From a virus, in IMG/VR virus record IMGVR_UViG_3300033153_004168, positions 1 through 20,106 of that record: a stretch of 20,106 nucleotides of DNA; one strand, 5' to 3'. Below, in pieces: positions 1-5,519 of this stretch (position 1 is its first letter; every line of letters begins with the position of its first letter). The translations under genes and the position numbers were made by a program. The notes under the pieces were generated by a model. That model worked only from the letters and a program-made list of their open reading frames with translations. It made no database searches and was not told where the DNA came from.

Positions 1-1
1 C

Positions 2-361
2 TTTGGAGAATTCGCCGAAGAAGCCCGAACCGCGCAAGAAATGGCGATTGCATCGCTTGAAAAATCACTTCAGGCGGCCAGCCAAAGACAAGAGGAGCAA
101 GAAGCCGAAGCCAAGAAAAAGGCCGAAGCTGAAGCCCGCGCCAAGGTCGAAGCCGAAGAAAGGGCGAAAGCGCAAGAAGAATTCAAACGCAAGGAAGACG
201 AAAACCACCGTATAAAGGTTCATCATCAAGCGGTTTGCGCCATCTCGGACGCGATTCAAAACGCCGTAACGCACGGACGCGACAACGGGCTTGAAATGGC
301 TGAAGACGTCCTTGCCGAAATCGAAGCGGGCAACGTTCCGAATGTTTCCATAAACTACTAA
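2..361 (+). CDS. coiled-coil phage protein, 5' partial
   Basis: The frame is open to the left edge, so the gene begins outside the window and the ATG at 41 is probably internal. About 120 codons are visible. The visible N-terminal half is a highly charged Glu/Ala/Lys/Arg/Gln-rich helix (roughly positions 40-215) of the kind often mislabelled TolA-like. The last 45 residues form a small domain ending in a pattern like 'NVPNVSINY'. Similar endings (an Ala/Ile-rich helix, then G-x-I/V-P-x-V-x-I-x-Y) occur, as I recall them, on phage coiled-coil proteins near recombination genes (Rad52/RecT/exonuclease regions). That comparison is from memory of the family and is not proof of function. It is the first of three plus-strand genes. 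Confidence 0.7.
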   Translation, partial: FGEFAEEARTAQEMAIASLEKSLQAASQRQEEQEAEAKKKAEAEARAKVEAEERAKAQEEFKRKEDENHRIKVHHQAVCAISDAIQNAVTHGRDNGLEMAEDVLAEIEAGNVPNVSINY

Positions 362-402
362 ACCCAACGGGGGCCGCGCATCCGGTAAACGCGGGTTTTA
401 TT

Positions 403-702
403 ATGAGATTTATACAAAACCAAGATTTTAACCCCGATTTAGTGAAGCTAAAAGGTCAATACGAATTCGGGCAAGGGGATTACGCGGACGAATTAAAGCC
501 GAAATATACACTTACCGGTCTTCATTACATGATTTACGGCTCGCCGATTTCAGTTTCAAAGGACGGTGAAGTTACATTTAATTCAAAGGCGATTTGTAAA
601 CTTATACAGTTCGTTTTTGACATATCCGAAGATCAATTTGAAGAACTGGAATATTACGACGCAATATTGCTTCAAAACTGGATACTAGAAAAGGCGTTTT
701 AA
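403..702 (+). CDS. small hypothetical protein
   Basis: This 99-residue protein is not recognised. It is mixed in composition, acidic, and rich in aromatic residues, with no signal peptide, membrane segment or cysteine motif. The N-terminal half looks beta-rich (several Tyr/Gly/Phe alternations). The C-terminal third looks helical and acidic ('ISEDQFEELEYYDAILL'). The start is the first ATG after the upstream gene, and the leader has no clear Shine-Dalgarno sequence. Its TAA stop shares one base with the ATG of the lysozyme-like gene (TAATG at 700-704), so the two are probably translationally coupled. Such coupling fits a small partner or regulator of the lysozyme, but nothing in the sequence shows this. 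Confidence 0.65.
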   Translation: MRFIQNQDFNPDLVKLKGQYEFGQGDYADELKPKYTLTGLHYMIYGSPISVSKDGEVTFNSKAICKLIQFVFDISEDQFEELEYYDAILLQNWILEKAF

Positions 703-1154
703 TGGACTTTTTAACCTTCCTAGTTCTCTTGATCGCTTGCGAAACCCCGAATTGCAAGTGCCAGAATGCCGAATTCTGCTATTGTATGGGCGATTTAAAC
801 AAAGAAACAGGCAAATATGAAGCGGCGGGCCAATTCCAAATTCATAAAAAGTATTTGGAAGACGCAAACAAGGAATTGGGGACCAATTACGTTTGGCCGC
901 GCGATGCGTTCCACCGGTTGACCTCATGCAAGATCGTATTGGGCTATATGAAGCGATATGCGACCCGTCAGCGCCTTGGAAGGTTGCCAACGGCTGAAGA
1001 TTGCGCCCGCATACACAACGGCGGTTTAAACGGCTTTAAGCGTGACTCAACCCTTGATTATCTTGCGGACTTCCGGAAGGCTGCCCAAGCAAATGGGCTT
1101 TCAAGCATTTTACAGCCGATTGAAAATATAGGTCCTTGGGAAGAAATCTTTTGA
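702..1154 (+). CDS. lysozyme-like (destabilase-type) endolysin candidate
   Basis: This 150-residue protein has the hallmarks of a bacterial/phage lysozyme-like family related to destabilase or transglycosylase folds: 'GQFQIHKKYLEDA' (residues 43-55), a middle helix 'GYMKRYATRQRLG' (81-93), and 'RIHNGG' (103-108) followed by a Gly-Phe-Lys and Thr-Leu-x-Tyr stretch. The role would be cutting peptidoglycan during lysis. Glu14, just after a hydrophobic N-terminus, is the best candidate for the catalytic acid. The N-terminus is also a possible lipobox (L10-I-A-C13), although it has no basic n-region. The region between residues 16 and 30 is cysteine-rich. The gene starts in a TAATG overlap with its upstream neighbour. 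Its last 119 bases lie antisense to the receiver gene, and both C-termini fall within recognisable domain sequence. The fold assignment rests on motif memory, and the exact enzyme class is uncertain. Confidence 0.65.
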   Translation: MDFLTFLVLLIACETPNCKCQNAEFCYCMGDLNKETGKYEAAGQFQIHKKYLEDANKELGTNYVWPRDAFHRLTSCKIVLGYMKRYATRQRLGRLPTAEDCARIHNGGLNGFKRDSTLDYLADFRKAAQANGLSSILQPIENIGPWEEIF

Positions 1155-1539
1155 CGGGGTAAACCTTCATTGCCGCCTTTTCAAGCGATTCGTAATGCGT
1201 CAATTCGCCGGTCTGAATGTATATTTCGCAACCGGCGACGACATTTGAAAGCATCATTGAAAAATCAAGGCCGGTCATTTTCGGCATATAGTAGTCTACA
1301 AACGCCAATGTTGGCGCCGGACGGTCCCCGCGACGGATTTCTTCAAGATAATCCATTGATTCCGAAAAGCTCTTAAGCTTCACTATGTCAATATTGGTAA
1401 ATTCGCGACGAATGCAGTATTCCAGAAGCTTCAAATCGGCTTCGTTGTCGTCCGCAATCACGATATGCGCTCGGCTGTCCTGCTTCTGAACCTTTGTCGA
1501 AGGGTTATAACCCAAGAATCTCGTAACATTCTTAATCAT
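1036..1539 (-). CDS. stand-alone CheY-like response regulator receiver
   Basis: This is a single-domain receiver of 167 residues. The ATG at 1539 is chosen because it overlaps the stop of the upstream gene (1532) and places the domain 25 residues in. The longer open frame (to 1686) would run through the neighbouring gene. An AAAGGA motif lies about 11 bases upstream. All phosphotransfer residues of the family are present: acidic pair D30-D31 in 'IVIADDNEAD', phospho-acceptor D82 in 'AFVDYYMPKMTG', T110 in 'YIQTGE', and K135 in 'RFLPKD'. Nothing suggests a DNA-binding or enzymatic output domain. The remaining sequence is a 25-residue lead and a Gly/Ser/Gln-rich tail of about 20 residues. The domain should accept phosphate from a histidine kinase, presumably the host's, since none is encoded here. 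It is the last gene of the minus-strand tail and lysis run, and its end overlaps the converging lysozyme-like gene. Confidence 0.88.
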   Translation of the reverse strand: MIKNVTRFLGYNPSTKVQKQDSRAHIVIADDNEADLKLLEYCIRREFTNIDIVKLKSFSESMDYLEEIRRGDRPAPTLAFVDYYMPKMTGLDFSMMLSNVVAGCEIYIQTGELTHYESLEKAAMKVYPVKRFLPKDLYFQSAVKCLKAHLLGQPSGSPQDNQGLSHA

Positions 1540-1804
1540 TTTTAGGCTTTTCCTTTGATAACGATTCAAGTTGTCGTTGCAATTGCTCGATAAAGTCTTT
1601 TCGAGACTTGTCGATTGTCTCGAACTGTGATCGCTCGGACTTAATTTGCTCTTTGAGGTAACGAATTGTTTTGTCTTTTTCATCAATTATTCGCTGAAAC
1701 CAACCTAAAACCCATCGACCCACAAAACCGGCGCCAGCAAGAACGCCCCCACCGGTTACAGTTGAAACCCAATATTCCTTTACGACCTTTTCGACCCACT
1801 CCAT
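1532..1804 (-). CDS. membrane protein with coiled coil, possible i-spanin-like
   Basis: This 90-residue protein has one hydrophobic Gly-rich segment (about residues 13-36, 'VTGGGVLAGAGFVGRWVLGW'). A charged helix with heptad character follows (about 38-82, many Lys/Glu/Gln), ending in a Lys-rich tail. An N-terminal membrane anchor followed by a coiled coil is the layout of Rz-type inner-membrane spanins. The protein is short for one, and a small holin-associated or accessory lysis protein is also possible. The lipoprotein gene immediately upstream would be the matching outer-membrane partner. There is no clear Shine-Dalgarno sequence before the ATG. The stop overlaps the receiver start by 8 bases. 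Confidence 0.68.
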   Translation of the reverse strand: MEWVEKVVKEYWVSTVTGGGVLAGAGFVGRWVLGWFQRIIDEKDKTIRYLKEQIKSERSQFETIDKSRKDFIEQLQRQLESLSKEKPKND

Positions 1805-1817
1805 TTCGATAAAACTT

Positions 1818-1823
1818 ATTATA
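1818..1823 (-). promoter_or_regulatory. possible -10 element (TATAAT)
   Basis: The 44-base gap between the lipoprotein and coiled-coil genes contains, on the minus strand, a perfect TATAAT. It lies 14 to 19 bases before the ATG at 1804. The sequence 15 to 17 bases further upstream is a poor -35 match (best TTGTTT at 15 bases). A transcript from here would have almost no leader and would carry the coiled-coil and receiver genes. The gap is AT-rich, so chance is a fair explanation. Confidence 0.25.
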
Positions 1824-1848
1824 CGAAAGTTTGATATTAAACAAGCTT

Positions 1849-2148
1849 TTACAATTCATCGCCGGACCTTTTTAGTTTGGCGCGAAGACGCTTAATTTCG
1901 TTTGCAAGCGCTTGCATGTCGTTCGGGTGAACGGCCAAATATCCGCCCAAATCCTTCTTTCCGACGGTATCCCCGACCGTAACTTGAATAGGGTCGTTGT
2001 CCGCAATCCGGACCGCCGACTTGGCGGCTTCCGGAAAGGGAGCTAAAGACGAATAAACAATTTCGGTCTTGTGTGTCGCGCAACCGCTACAGATTAGAAT
2101 ACTTATCAAGAGCGCGGTCTGTAGAAGTATGTATGCGGATTTGACCAT
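1849..2148 (-). CDS. small lipoprotein, possible o-spanin
   Basis: This 99-residue protein begins with a lysine (K3), then a hydrophobic stretch (about residues 5-21) ending in 'ICSGC'. This is a near-consensus lipobox (Cys at -3 in place of Leu) with C23 as the predicted lipidated residue. The mature part is about 77 residues. It is Ala/Pro/Asp-rich in the middle and ends in a basic helix ('LANEIKRLRAKLKRS'). It probably sits in the outer membrane facing the periplasm. Together with the adjacent membrane-anchored coiled-coil gene, this resembles a separated spanin pair that fuses the inner and outer membranes at lysis. The order here is lipoprotein first, whereas classical Rz/Rz1 pairs have the inner-membrane partner first or overlapping. 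No Shine-Dalgarno motif is evident. Confidence 0.68.
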   Translation of the reverse strand: MVKSAYILLQTALLISILICSGCATHKTEIVYSSLAPFPEAAKSAVRIADNDPIQVTVGDTVGKKDLGGYLAVHPNDMQALANEIKRLRAKLKRSGDEL

Positions 2149-2174
2149 TTATTGACTTGGTTTCGTAAGTTTTT

Positions 2175-2228
2175 CTTGGCGTAGTTATAGCAATTTCAAA
2201 TAATGCTTTAAACAGAAAAGACGCCAAG
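2175..2228. repeat. 8-bp inverted repeat in intergenic gap
   Basis: In the 93-base gap between the holin-like and lipoprotein genes, CTTGGCGT (2175-2182) faces ACGCCAAG (2221-2228), a perfect 8-base inverted repeat. A smaller AGCA/TGCT pair lies inside it (2188-2191 and 2203-2206). The arms are not followed by a T-run on either strand, so it is not a standard Rho-independent terminator. It could be an RNA structure or a protein-binding site, or it could be chance. Confidence 0.4.
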
Positions 2229-2241
2229 GACGCGAAAAAGC

Positions 2242-2679
2242 TCATTTTTGCTTTTTAGCTGAAATAATATCTTCGATTTTTCCAGTGACCCAAGCTTGGC
2301 CCTTCTTGATTAAGTGCTTCTTCAGGGAAGAAGACTTTAAAGCTTCCTTGGTGTTCTCGAATGCCTTGTTACGCAACTGGCGGGCTTCGTCCTTGGTCAA
2401 TTTGCCGTCGGCTGCCTTGGCCTTCAGGTCTTTGACTGTAGAATGATACAACGCCGTAATCTGCGTTGCCAGTTCGTCAACAACCGCTTCGTCCATGCCC
2501 TTGGCTTTAGCCTTGGAAATAGCCATTTTGCCAAGCCAAGTAAATACGAACATAAGAACCATTGCGACAATTTGAACGCCTTGGGATAAGTAATCGTTTT
2601 GAATTAATACGTCGCTTTCAGAAGCGGCGAGAATTGGCGCCATAAGCGCGAACCATGCGATTGTAATTGAAGTTTTCAT
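2242..2679 (-). CDS. membrane protein, holin candidate
   Basis: This 145-residue protein has two hydrophobic segments: residues 5-18 at the very N-terminus, which could be a cleaved signal ending 'ILAAS', and residues 34-49 ('VQIVAMVLMFVFTWLG'). A long basic, Lys/Ala-rich helical domain reaches to the C-terminus. One N-terminal membrane region followed by a charged helical tail resembles the phage holin LLH superfamily, and the position next to lipoprotein and coiled-coil genes supports a lysis role. The identification is by layout, not by a diagnostic motif. A GGAG lies only 2 bases before the ATG, closer than usual. A weak TTGACT/TAATCT promoter-like pair upstream would put the transcript start at the ATG itself. 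Confidence 0.65.
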   Translation of the reverse strand: MKTSITIAWFALMAPILAASESDVLIQNDYLSQGVQIVAMVLMFVFTWLGKMAISKAKAKGMDEAVVDELATQITALYHSTVKDLKAKAADGKLTKDEARQLRNKAFENTKEALKSSSLKKHLIKKGQAWVTGKIEDIISAKKQK

Positions 2680-2733
2680 AACTCCAGATTACCAAACGCC
2701 GGTTTTTAGTCAATACCGTAAAGCTTTTTACAA

Positions 2734-3537
2734 TTACCGATTATCTGTAATTGCATCAAGTTCCGCGTGAGTAGTGGCCGCAAGGATAGAATCGCGAATT
2801 ACGGCGCCACTATCAAGAAAGCCCTGTTTTGCCCCGACAAGAGCGAAATAGTAACTGTCGACTTCTGCTTTGGGCAAATCGTAGCTTGAACCGTCTTTGG
2901 CTGAAATGCGAAGCGGGAACATTCCGTTTGCGTCGTATGCTTCTTTGCCGAAGAAAATATTCGTCGCATTGATTTGCGCGTTCTCAGAGCAAGAAAAGAT
3001 TTTTCCGGCAAAGCTAATGTCGGCGCAACAAATCAAGTCGCCTGTCTTCGCGTCAACCGATTCAATCATTTCAACTTTTCGTTCTTCCACTGAAAGCGGC
3101 TCATGCGCGGCAATAATGGCTTCCAAGGCCGATTCATTCGCTTGATTGAAAGAATCACCCCAAACTTGCAACAAGTCCGCAAGAACTTCAACGCTTTTAA
3201 ACCCGTCAACAAGCCCGCTTTGGTCGATTTCGTCTTGCAACTTCATTGCATTAACGGAGCCGGATGGAATTTTTGAAGAAATCGAACATTCGTAAACGGA
3301 AGAAATTCCGGAAATTGAAGTATTATGATTCGCAATTACCGCTTCAAGCGAAGGTTCATTTGCTGGATCAAGCGAAACGCCGTGAATCTTTAGCGTATCC
3401 CCGTCAATTTCAATCGAATCAATGCCTTCAACTAGGTTGAATTGATTAATCAAGTCGCCCAATTTGTCGGGATCAACAACACCCGAAACCACTGTTTCGG
3501 AAATGGAACATTCATAAACAACTGTTACTTCTGACAT
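2734..3537 (-). CDS. tail-fibre-region protein with tandem repeat and DUF4376-like domain
   Basis: This 267-residue protein has two parts. Residues 7-80 and 81-154 are a tandem duplication with a period of exactly 74. Both units open with 'VYECSIS' and close with a helix of the form 'E-x-x-LEA-V/I-I-A-x-H'. Residues of about 157-263 resemble the DUF4376 domain found on phage tail-fibre and fibre-assembly proteins: 'ISFAGKIFSC', then 'AQINATNIFFGKEAY', then a C-terminal helix 'ILAATTHAELDAI'. It is probably a structural or assembly component of the fibre region, but the exact role is unknown. An AAGG motif about 8 bases before the ATG supports the start. It follows the cysteine-cluster gene after 3 bases. 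Confidence 0.7.
   Translation of the reverse strand: MSEVTVVYECSISETVVSGVVDPDKLGDLINQFNLVEGIDSIEIDGDTLKIHGVSLDPANEPSLEAVIANHNTSISGISSVYECSISSKIPSGSVNAMKLQDEIDQSGLVDGFKSVEVLADLLQVWGDSFNQANESALEAIIAAHEPLSVEERKVEMIESVDAKTGDLICCADISFAGKIFSCSENAQINATNIFFGKEAYDANGMFPLRISAKDGSSYDLPKAEVDSYYFALVGAKQGFLDSGAVIRDSILAATTHAELDAITDNR
3076..3519 (-). repeat. tandem protein-coding repeat, 2 x 74 codons
   Basis: Codons 7-80 (3298-3519) and 81-154 (3076-3297) of the preceding gene encode two diverged copies of one unit, each starting with VYECSIS. The copies are clear at the protein level and much less so at the DNA level, which points to an old duplication. Confidence 0.8.
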
Positions 3538-3540
3538 TTT

Positions 3541-3894
3541 TTAACCTTTTTTTCGTGCATCAATACCCCGAATCGAAACCCCGTGCCGCAATTGCATATA
3601 TTCGATTTGCTTCATAATAGGGGAATTCATCGAAATATCATCTTTTAATCTGTAAGCTAGATATTCACCTTTTAAACTTTTTGCAATAATAACCCCGCTT
3701 TTATCAGGTCGAAGCTCTTTTTTCCAATCTGAATTCAAATAAGCGCATTCAAAGGTCTGGCAAACTTCCGGCCTTGATTCATAAATTGAACAACCTTTTG
3801 AAGTGCAATGCGCGCAAAGTTTATGTTTCGGCTTATTGATTTCTTCAATCTCGAATACAGCACAACATTCAGTGCATTCGCCGCATTGATTCAT
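3541..3894 (-). CDS. YkgJ-type CxxCxxCC cysteine-cluster protein
   Basis: This 117-residue protein carries the signature of the YkgJ/UPF0153 zinc- or iron-chelating family. C4, C7, C10 and C11 form CxxCxxCC at the N-terminus. C27, C30 and C35 follow, with the last in 'GCSIYESRP'. C45 and C50 complete the usual nine-cysteine set ('RPEVCQTFEC'). The family binds metal, probably an Fe-S or Zn cluster, and its biochemical role is poorly known. There is no signal peptide or membrane segment, so it is expected to be cytoplasmic. Its ATG overlaps the upstream fibre stop by 4 bases (ATGA), which indicates coupled translation with a tail-fibre gene. This is an odd neighbour for this family, and a role in modifying or maturing a fibre is conceivable but unproven. 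Confidence 0.85.
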   Translation of the reverse strand: MNQCGECTECCAVFEIEEINKPKHKLCAHCTSKGCSIYESRPEVCQTFECAYLNSDWKKELRPDKSGVIIAKSLKGEYLAYRLKDDISMNSPIMKQIEYMQLRHGVSIRGIDARKKG

Positions 3895-4559
3895 TGAATT
3901 ATTCGTTCCTTAATTATCAACGTTCGATCCAAGTCCCAAGCGGTAGTTGTTCCGCCAGAAGGCCCCCAAAAGCGAACGTCGATTGTCATATTTTGAAACG
4001 GCCCAACAACACCACTCCATTGAGTCGATAAATTGGAAACGCCAACTCTTTGAGCTTGAACAATTGTTTCAGGGTCAAGAACTCCGTTGATAAATATGCC
4101 GCAAGCCGCATGTTTCTTTTTTGCGTCATTCTCAAACGTTCCAGAAAAGAAAACGTCAACGGTTGATTGCTTTATGAAGCTAGAAAACCAAGTGTCGGTC
4201 ATTCCGTCCAGAACCGGAGCCGATAAAGCATCGCCCGCGCCCGTAAAAGGATTCAAGACCGTTCCAACCCTAAATCTTTCATGGTTTTGATACATGAAAT
4301 TCAAAACGTCTTGAGCTTCGACAAATGTTAAGCTTTTAAGAATTCCTCCGGCGGGTCTGCCAAGTATTGATTTATCTCCAATAATTAAATTTTCAGGATC
4401 GCCAAAAGCAGGATTGAATCGACCTTTAACGCTGTTTCCTTGCATGTCGGCAAGCTCAACGTTTGTTATTGAATTAGGCGGAATAACGGGTGTCCCGCCG
4501 CCGCCAGCGCCCGAAGGTCTTTTTCTTACAGGGTATCGCCCGCCACCTCTTGAAGTCAT
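3891..4559 (-). CDS. tail fibre protein
   Basis: This 222-residue protein starts with a basic, glycine-rich, probably flexible segment (residues 1-25, including 'GAGGGG'). Residues 30-90 show a typical phage fibre pattern: 'ITNVELADMQGNSVKGRF', then 'NLIIGDKSILGRPAGG', then 'SLTFVEAQDVLNF'. Segments of this kind occur in fibres as shaft or pre-tip regions. The remaining 130 residues are beta-rich and may form a tip domain ('RFWGPSGGTTTAWDLDRTLI' near the end). It should attach to the baseplate or to another fibre and contact the host surface. It sits 3 bases after a stand-alone adapter-like gene and overlaps the cysteine-cluster gene downstream. The start is the first ATG after the upstream stop. 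Confidence 0.75.
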   Translation of the reverse strand: MTSRGGGRYPVRKRPSGAGGGGTPVIPPNSITNVELADMQGNSVKGRFNPAFGDPENLIIGDKSILGRPAGGILKSLTFVEAQDVLNFMYQNHERFRVGTVLNPFTGAGDALSAPVLDGMTDTWFSSFIKQSTVDVFFSGTFENDAKKKHAACGIFINGVLDPETIVQAQRVGVSNLSTQWSGVVGPFQNMTIDVRFWGPSGGTTTAWDLDRTLIIKERIIQ

Positions 4560-4562
4560 AAC

Positions 4563-4904
4563 TTAGGTCTTTCTTTGTTCGCTGTCGAATTGTTCGGTCC
4601 AGCATTCAATGGCCGAAGTGAAAGCAATTAACTTAATCGCGTCAAATTGTTCAAGCGTAACGTCGATTGCGTCGCCAACGTAAATTGGCTGCCCGTCCGT
4701 TGCGCTTGGCACGGCGTCAGGGTCAAGAGTGTAAGCCCCGATTGGGTTGCTTTCTGCAAGATCGCCCTTCGTGTAAATGGTTACGACGTTTGCCCTTTCA
4801 GCCAAGGAAACCGTCAAGTCTGCAAGACTCTTGCCGCCCGCATCTGTTGGAATGGATATACCCTTGGAAGCTCCGGCGATTGGCTTTGTATAAAAATCAC
4901 TCAT
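4563..4904 (-). CDS. small adapter-like protein, third copy of the KPIAG...EQF domain
   Basis: This 113-residue protein belongs with the 7627-7962 protein and the N-terminus of the gp48-like protein. 'KPIAG' is at residues 7-11, 'GQPIYVGD' at 71-78 (matching GNPIL...D in the sister protein), and 'EQF' at 104-106. The middle is more diverged, so this is the most distant of the three copies. It has no signal peptide or membrane segment. The fusion of the same domain to a baseplate-end protein suggests a structural role in fixing fibres to the baseplate. This is inferred from context. An AAGG motif 7 bases before the ATG supports the start. The tail fibre gene follows after 3 bases. Confidence 0.68.
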   Translation of the reverse strand: MSDFYTKPIAGASKGISIPTDAGGKSLADLTVSLAERANVVTIYTKGDLAESNPIGAYTLDPDAVPSATDGQPIYVGDAIDVTLEQFDAIKLIAFTSAIECWTEQFDSEQRKT

Positions 4905-4943
4905 AATTCAACCTTCTAGCGTTTTAATCCGGAAAATACAAGA

Positions 4944-5510
4944 TTAATCGCCGTAAAACGTCCCCGCTTCGGCGGCGTCTTCAATGATTTTTAGGTTCGC
5001 GGACATATTAGTTCGAAGGTCTTTTGCCGCTTGGCTTTCGTCTTCTTCGTTAGGATAAAGCTTTAAGGCGTATTCCTTGTTTTTTACTCGCGTGTAAATC
5101 TGGCAAGGCATGTCTGAACAATAGTTTACAGCGTGATATTTAAGTTCAAACGGTGCTTCAAGCGTAAGGCCAACCCCCGAACGGCTGTTTGCATAAAAAC
5201 AGCCATCAAGAGCAAGTTTGATATACGAAGCCAAATCGGATTCAAAGGCCGCTTGCGCGTCGATTACGGCTTGGGTTCGGTCTGCTTTATCAGGGTAAAG
5301 CGTAAACCTTCCTTGGCTTACAATTTTAACCCATTTGTCGCGATTCAACTTAATGAACCACTTGCCGCCGCGAACGTCAATATCGTCAATTTTGTTCTCA
5401 ACGGTAACGTCCGAATCAATCTCGACTTCCGAAGTGAGCGCGTCTTGAGCGCAAAGAAACGGCGCCGAAAGCGTTAATAGTAAAACGAATAAGTTTAGTT
5501 TGTTTTTCAT
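4944..5510 (-). CDS. secreted protein with internal duplication
   Basis: This 188-residue protein begins with a clear Sec signal peptide (M-K-N-K, then a Leu-rich core, then 'APFLCA', predicted cut near residues 21-22). The mature protein has an internal duplication with a period of 80. 'LYP' at 71-73 and 151-153 and 'G-x-FY' at 103-106 and 183-186 line up without gaps, with about 12 of 38 positions identical between them. Three cysteines (C104, C131, C136) could form a disulfide in the periplasm. The family is not recognised. The signal peptide begins with the same MKNK and a similar hydrophobic core as the upstream fibre-like protein, so the pair is probably exported together. There is no Shine-Dalgarno motif before the ATG, which lies 9 bases after the upstream stop. 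Confidence 0.72.
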   Translation of the reverse strand: MKNKLNLFVLLLTLSAPFLCAQDALTSEVEIDSDVTVENKIDDIDVRGGKWFIKLNRDKWVKIVSQGRFTLYPDKADRTQAVIDAQAAFESDLASYIKLALDGCFYANSRSGVGLTLEAPFELKYHAVNYCSDMPCQIYTRVKNKEYALKLYPNEEDESQAAKDLRTNMSANLKIIEDAAEAGTFYGD

Positions 5511-5519
5511 AGTGATATA

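Noticed and set aside
65-367. Minus-strand ORF opposite the first gene
   Set aside because: Its Phe/Leu/Gly-rich sequence is the mirror of the Glu/Lys/Ala-rich coiled coil on the other strand.
360-399. AAACCC (360-365) facing GGGTTT (393-398), then a short T-run, as a terminator
   Set aside because: The loop is 27 bases with no strong inner stem and the T-run is only four bases before the next ATG. Too weak to call.
1540-1686. Longer N-terminus for the receiver, starting at 1686
   Set aside because: It would add 49 residues of Ser/Lys/Asn-rich sequence lying inside the upstream coding gene in another frame, unlike the receiver domain.
1892-2083. 63-residue ORF inside the lipoprotein gene on the same strand, considered as a nested spanin
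   Set aside because: It has no signal, lipobox or membrane segment, and looks like a shifted reading of the real gene.
2679-2715. TTGACT and TAATCT, 16 bases apart, as a promoter for the holin-like gene
   Set aside because: The -10 is poor and the predicted transcript start would fall on the ATG, so a leaderless message would be needed. Probably chance.
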